Notes under the pieces: generated by a model | Seen by the model: only the letters and a program-made list of their open reading frames with translations | Database searches by the model: none | What the model was told of the DNA's origin: nothing | Part shown: in pieces, positions 1 through 64,000 of the stretch | Numbering within the stretch: position 1 is the first letter of the stretch | Layout: every line of letters starts with the position of its first letter | Translations under genes and position numbers: made by a program | Source: Synchiropus splendidus | Lineage: Eukaryota; Chordata; Actinopteri; Syngnathiformes; Callionymidae | NCBI RefSeq assembly: GCF_027744825.2 | Contig: NC_071347.1 | Location: forward strand, 12,585,501-12,649,500 | Length of the DNA stretch: 64,000 nt | Direction of reading: 5' to 3'

Positions 1-59901
<59,901 letters not shown>

Positions 59902-59911
59902 ACCCTCCGCT

Positions 59912-59919
59912 TGTACATA
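59912..59919 (+). promoter_or_regulatory. Pumilio-type element TGTACATA, proximal 3' UTR
   Basis: TGTACATA fits the TGTANATA consensus of Pumilio proteins and begins only 11 bases after the stop codon. Function is inferred from the motif; a single 8-mer match can occur by chance. Confidence 0.4.
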
Positions 59920-60863
59920 GCTAGCTGTGAACATACTCTTTTTATAAAAGCAAAACTTTATTTAGATAGATAGTGACATTCTACAAATCCCCTTCCTCCA
60001 CCACCATCACCATCATCATCCTCCACCCGCCTTCATCTCCTCCATCTCATCGCTGCTGCTCTGACCTGACTTGTTTCTGATGCCAGGAATCATCCAGAAA
60101 ACCTATTAAGCCCCTCGTCCTCCCCTTCACACCCCCCCCTCCTCGACGGACAAGCCAAGAGAGACGGACAATTGTTGACGGAGGACTTCTTTTTGAGTGG
60201 CGCGCGGGGGGTTACCATGGAAACAGACCCTTCATACCGACCTCCATCTCCTTCTGTGCCCCTTCTCCACCTCCGGCAGCATCACGACACCGTCAGTGTT
60301 CGCACACGACATGACTCCATGAGACACACAAACACACAATATGCACAGAAAACTCTGGGATATATAACAGTGGTAAACAAATCTATAGAAAAAAAAGAAT
60401 ATCGGGGGGAGAAGGGGGCGGAGCTTGTGGACAAACCGGATTGTATTGTTTGCTTTTTAATGTACCTTCTTTGAGATGAACCGGGTTTATTAGAGTTGAT
60501 ATTATCGCTGCGACAGACCGCGGTTGCAGCGGTGGGTGGGGGGTGGTTGGTGGGCGGGGCCTGTGATGACAGTATTGGGAGGTGGGGGGGTCTTTCAAAA
60601 TGAATGATCTATTCTGTTGTACAGACTGATATCATTTCTTATGTATAAAACTGAAATGTCTAGTTGTGACACGATGTTTAGAGACCATAGCGACGGACGG
60701 GTCGACCCGTCGGGTACTGTTCTTATAAACTCCTGCGTGTTTTGGTTTACTCCATGGCGTCTGTCCTCGTTTTGGTCGGCCTCATATCGACGCGAGCGTT
60801 TCCTGTCTCATGTCAGCTCAAGCACTTTCTTTCGTTCCATTTCCAGTCATACCTCTTCTCTTC

Positions 60864-61978
60864 GGCTGCGTCCACACGACCGCAGTTTTCAACCAAACTG
60901 CCGAAAATTAAGAACCTGGGTATTCATTACACTCAAACTCACTTCCTGTTTCTTTTTTTTTTCGAAAAAATATTGCAGTTGTTCAAAGTACCATGGGAAT
61001 TATAGTCATTTATATGCATCCCCTCTTCTCTTGTAAATAGTTGTGAAGCTTCGTGAAGCGTTGTTGTCTTCAGAGCCTGCTTTGCCACCAATGGAGCCCT
61101 TAAAGTGAAGCTTCATCAGACCAACACTAAGCTCTTGTTAGGTACCAAGGTCTTGACAAGCTAACTATGTTTAGCATCATGGTCATAGTCAGAACATTCA
61201 GTTTCTACTGAAAACATAGGTGACATGCAGCTATTGTTTCTTTTTTCTCCCCAATGGATATTTATTTATTTTATTTATTTACAAATATTTTTAATATATT
61301 TCTTTTTTTGTTTTTTGTTTTTTCTTTTCTTTCTTCTGCATTTGTAATTCATGTTTTTTCCCTTTATTTCAATTTAAGACAACAATTCCAGCTAAAATGC
61401 CTGTTTTTCTTTCTTAAAAAATTTTTTGTTTTATGTTTTCTTTTTTCTCTTTTTCAGTTCAAGACCAAAAATGAAAAAAAAAACGTGTAATATAAATTTT
61501 ATATTGGCTTTTTCTTTTCTTTTTTTTTCAATTTAAGACAAAAATATTTCCTCTTTGTTTTAAGTTTTGTACTGTGACGTTTAAATATATATATAGATAT
61601 ATATATAACATAATTCCATTTACTTGCCAACATACCACTTTAATAGTTTGCGACTTCATTAATGAAAGTAAAGTGTACTGTAAAGGCGTCAGGGAGACTT
61701 TTTCAAATATTATCATTACTATTGTTATTAGTTTCAGAGCCCATTACATGGCCATTTATTTAAAAAAAAATAAAAAGGCCTCCTTTTTCTAAGCAATTAA
61801 AAACCCATCGACGTGAAATATGGTGCATCTGGGCTCTGAAACTAAAGAGTATTTAGTTCCCATATTATGGAAATATTAAGGAAAAAATGTTGTTGGGAAT
61901 AAAAGAGCTTCAAATGGACATTATTTTCAGGACAAAAAAAAGTCAAACTCAAGAAAACAGCGTCGTGTGGACGCAGCC
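60864..61978. mobile_element. Transposon-like element with 17-bp perfect terminal inverted repeats in the 3' UTR
   Basis: The left end ggctgcgtccacacgac (60864-60880) is the exact reverse complement of the right end at 61962-61978. Similarity continues inward (cgcagttttc against gctgttttc). No transposase frame is visible in the 1.1 kb between, so it would be non-autonomous. The ends resemble short inverted-repeat elements of fish genomes, but I cannot name a family and see no clear target-site duplication. Confidence 0.6.
61728..61845. repeat. 16-bp perfect inverted repeat (hairpin) nested in the 3' UTR element
   Basis: ttagtttcagagccca at 61728-61743 is the exact reverse complement of 61830-61845, with weaker pairing continuing outward (aatatt-rich arms). 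In RNA it would form a stem with an 86-base loop. It may be a second small inverted-repeat element nested in the larger one. Confidence 0.6.
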
Positions 61979-62438
61979 TGAGACTCACTTTACCAGCAGT
62001 AGGAGTAGAGGAAAAAAAACTGTACAAATGCAATTGTGGATATTTTTGTATTTCTGTCTTTATTTATTGATGTTTGTCCATCTCGCGCTGTCACTCCCTC
62101 ATTTATACTAACTTGTACGAACAAAGCCGTTAGCTGAGTTGAATGTTATTTATTACCCTCTAGTGTGTTTGTAAAACAGGGCGACATTCGAAGAAATGTA
62201 TTTTCTTCCGCATTTTTAGCAGAATCATGTGAGGTTCCCTCTCGGTGGGGAGGGCGGGATTTTCTGGGGGGGGGAAAAAAGACTTACCGGTGATTTAAGA
62301 ATGTAGACTTAGCCTCTATTTGAAGAGGATCTATCGCTCTTCTATTGGTATTTGTCAGTTTCATATTATCGTGGGTGTCGGTCGGTGGGGCCCGAGGAGA
62401 AGGACGCCGCTCACGCTCCAAACAGTTCTTCTTCTCTT

Positions 62439-62446
62439 TGTACATA
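62439..62446 (+). promoter_or_regulatory. Pumilio-type element TGTACATA, distal 3' UTR
   Basis: A second exact TGTACATA copy, about 510 bases before the distal polyadenylation signal. With the proximal copy it flanks the inserted element, so the two sites probably sat closer together before insertion (inference). Confidence 0.4.
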
Positions 62447-62955
62447 GAGACCAAGCTCTGGGGGTGGATTGTCTTCTGGGCCGTGCTGCGATTCCTGCTC
62501 TCTGCTTTTAGCTTGTATTGCTGTGTGCATGTCAGACTTGAGCTTTTCTTTGCATGGCTTTCGTGTCAATGTTCCATGCCAAACTCTCTCCTCCCATTCT
62601 CCAGGCTCTGTCCCTCTCCGCTTTGATTTCTGGCCTTCTTCTTCGTCCTTTTCCTCTTGCTCTCGTGCACAAGGTTTTTTGAACAATGCTTCCTTTGCTC
62701 TGTACCGCCCTCTCTGGAAGGAAACGCTGGGGTGCGGGCGCTTGTCGGCCACAGGGAGAGGATCAATACTCCAAAACACAAAGCAATACCCTCCTGTTCA
62801 CCCCTGTTTTGTTTTCTACAACGGGAAGCTAGCAGCTCTGAGAACATGTGATGATTCCGTGGCCCTACACGGTTTCAGGACAGAGCAGGAACAAACAAAC
62901 AGATGGATGTAATCCCCATATAAACATAACTGTGAGCATCTTCAGTGCTGCAACA

Positions 62956-62961
62956 AATAAA
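62956..62961 (+). promoter_or_regulatory. Polyadenylation signal AATAAA of brsk2
   Basis: AATAAA in the context caacaaataaactc, followed about 15-30 bases downstream by a GT-rich downstream element. It is the best-formed polyadenylation context after the exon 17 stop. An earlier AATAAA near 61769 lies in an A-run inside the transposon-like element and looks less convincing. Confidence 0.6.
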
Positions 62962-62975
62962 CTCATTCAGTTATA

Positions 62976-64000
62976 GTGGTGTTGTTGTTGTCTTCTTTGG
63001 AAGCGTGTGTTTGCAGCCTCACTGGCCACTGACTTGTTTGCACACAAGCCTCATTGAGTCAGCACTTGTGCTCGACTGGAATGGACCTGAACATGTGGTC
63101 CAGGTCAGGTGAAACGTTTGAGTGACTAGTTTGTATTTTGGAAGTGTGCGCACTAGTGATAGCAGGATAGGATGTCTACAGTAAAACGCTTGAACAACTA
63201 ATTCAGTGAAACCTCACATCATTTCTATGCCAAGAGCGCCATCTAGTGGCCTCTGAAAATGATGACACTGTTTCGTGACACCTCATCGACCCATCACTAG
63301 CGCATACATTTATTGTTGTCTTTATTTTTGTTGGTTTCTTTATGCGCACATCTGTGGTTGTGCCACATTACTTCCCAAAGGTGTTTCCTCTGTGTGTGTG
63401 TGTCATGTTCTGTACGTGTGCACTCAAGTTTTCCGACATTGCAGAATGAAAATTATTTTTAGCCATAACTTTTTCATGTGTGTGTGTGTTATAGTTCATC
63501 AATCATACAAATAATAGGTGAGAATAAGAGGTTTTTTTTCTGGGCGGTTTCATTCATCTTCATACATTTTTCCCTGAAGTAAAGAAGTCACTTGTGAGTT
63601 TAGAGACATAAAACATTTGCACCCTTGAAGTTTCTTATTGCACTGCAAGTTTTTTTTTTATATATGTGAAGAAAGTTTTCCCATGTATTTTCTCCTTGTG
63701 TATGAGACAGACCATATGTGCGCAGTGTGAGTGAGAGACTGAGGAGTTTCACATATGTCATGGACACTTTTAGACATGTTAGATGTTTCATTCATTGGAA
63801 GAACAGCATGTGTGCAAACATTTCCTCCATCTTTTTTTTTTTTTTAGTGTGTGAGTGAGATAGACGTGCACTGGCAAGGGCTTTAATACGTGTGCGAATC
63901 AACGTAAATTTCCCTGCGTGCTAGTGTTAGGAGCTACGTGTTTGTGCAAGAAGTTGTAATCCAACAGGTGAGGAAAAATCTGAAGTATGTGTGTGAATTC
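62976..64000. other. Downstream intergenic sequence
   Basis: After the proposed polyadenylation site: repeat V copy 2, scattered TG runs and T-runs. No exon or promoter is recognised. Confidence 0.6.
63205..63305. repeat. Dispersed repeat family V, copy 2 (inverted)
   Basis: Inverse of the 39210 copy, containing gcgccatctagtggcctctg and gtttcgtgacacctcatcga then cccatcacta. It lies past the proposed polyadenylation site. A weakly similar block, gaagcttcgtgaagcgttgt, sits at 61045. Confidence 0.6.

Larger units (their letters stand above)
59902..62975 (+). other. brsk2: brsk2 3' UTR (inferred, about 3.07 kb)
   Basis: No long plausible coding frame follows the stop. The sequence is T-rich, especially 61250-61560, and is interrupted by a terminal-inverted-repeat element at 60864-61978. 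Two Pumilio-type TGTACATA sites lie at its two ends. The end is placed just after the AATAAA at 62956 because a GT-rich stretch (gtggtgttgttgttg, about 62976-62990) follows it. The boundary is inferred from signals only. Confidence 0.6.

Noticed and set aside
61769..61774. AATAAA in the 3' UTR as the main polyadenylation signal
   Set aside because: It sits in an A-run within the inserted element without a clear GT-rich downstream element; the site at 62956 is better formed.
62411..62912. Overlapping 122- and 147-codon frames on both strands near the 3' end
   Set aside because: Both lie in the inferred 3' UTR, have no recognisable domain and overlap each other in opposite directions.

Overview
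This window looks like teleost fish genomic DNA. It carries 17 coding exons of one plus-strand gene that I identify as brsk2 (BR serine/threonine kinase 2, SAD-A kinase), spread over positions 4611-59901. The assignment rests on exon translations that join in phase at canonical splice sites and follow vertebrate BRSK2 from the kinase N-lobe to the C-terminus. The UBA-side and exon 7-9 sequence is BRSK2-like rather than BRSK1-like. Teleost origin is inferred from AT microsatellites, short inverted-terminal-repeat elements and a minisatellite whose wording resembles fish repeats. I cannot tell whether this is the brsk2a or brsk2b duplicate.

Layout: 1-4610 is intron; the start codon and about 62 N-terminal residues lie upstream of the window. 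Exons 1-6 (4611-27552) encode most of the kinase domain (HRD, DFG, activation-loop Thr, APE-equivalent). Exons 7-9 (34185-37124) encode the end of the kinase and the UBA-like region. Exons 10-12 (38079-52089) encode the basic, Ser/Pro-rich linker. Exons 13-16 (53558-56994) encode the C-terminal KA1-like/AIS region, and exon 17 (59690-59901) the terminal tail. A 3' UTR of about 3 kb follows, ending near a polyadenylation signal at 62956. The short splice form encodes 654 residues inside the window.

The most interesting point is exon 12. A 183-codon, Pro/Ser-rich, in-frame 5' extension (51333-51881) ends in the conserved exon. It is preceded by a 261-base stretch with no AG dinucleotide, the signature of a real acceptor with a distant branch point. 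The extension contains KTQTLP, a motif I recall from the corresponding linker of BRSK1. A second splice-variant candidate is an alternative last exon at 58511 with its own AATAAA.

The rest is intron: several interspersed repeat families (some in inverted pairs that bracket exons 3-10), a complex minisatellite at 40.74-41.54 kb, two long TA microsatellites, and a transposon-like element with terminal inverted repeats inside the 3' UTR. I found no second protein-coding gene, tRNA, rRNA, CRISPR array or prokaryotic feature that I can support.
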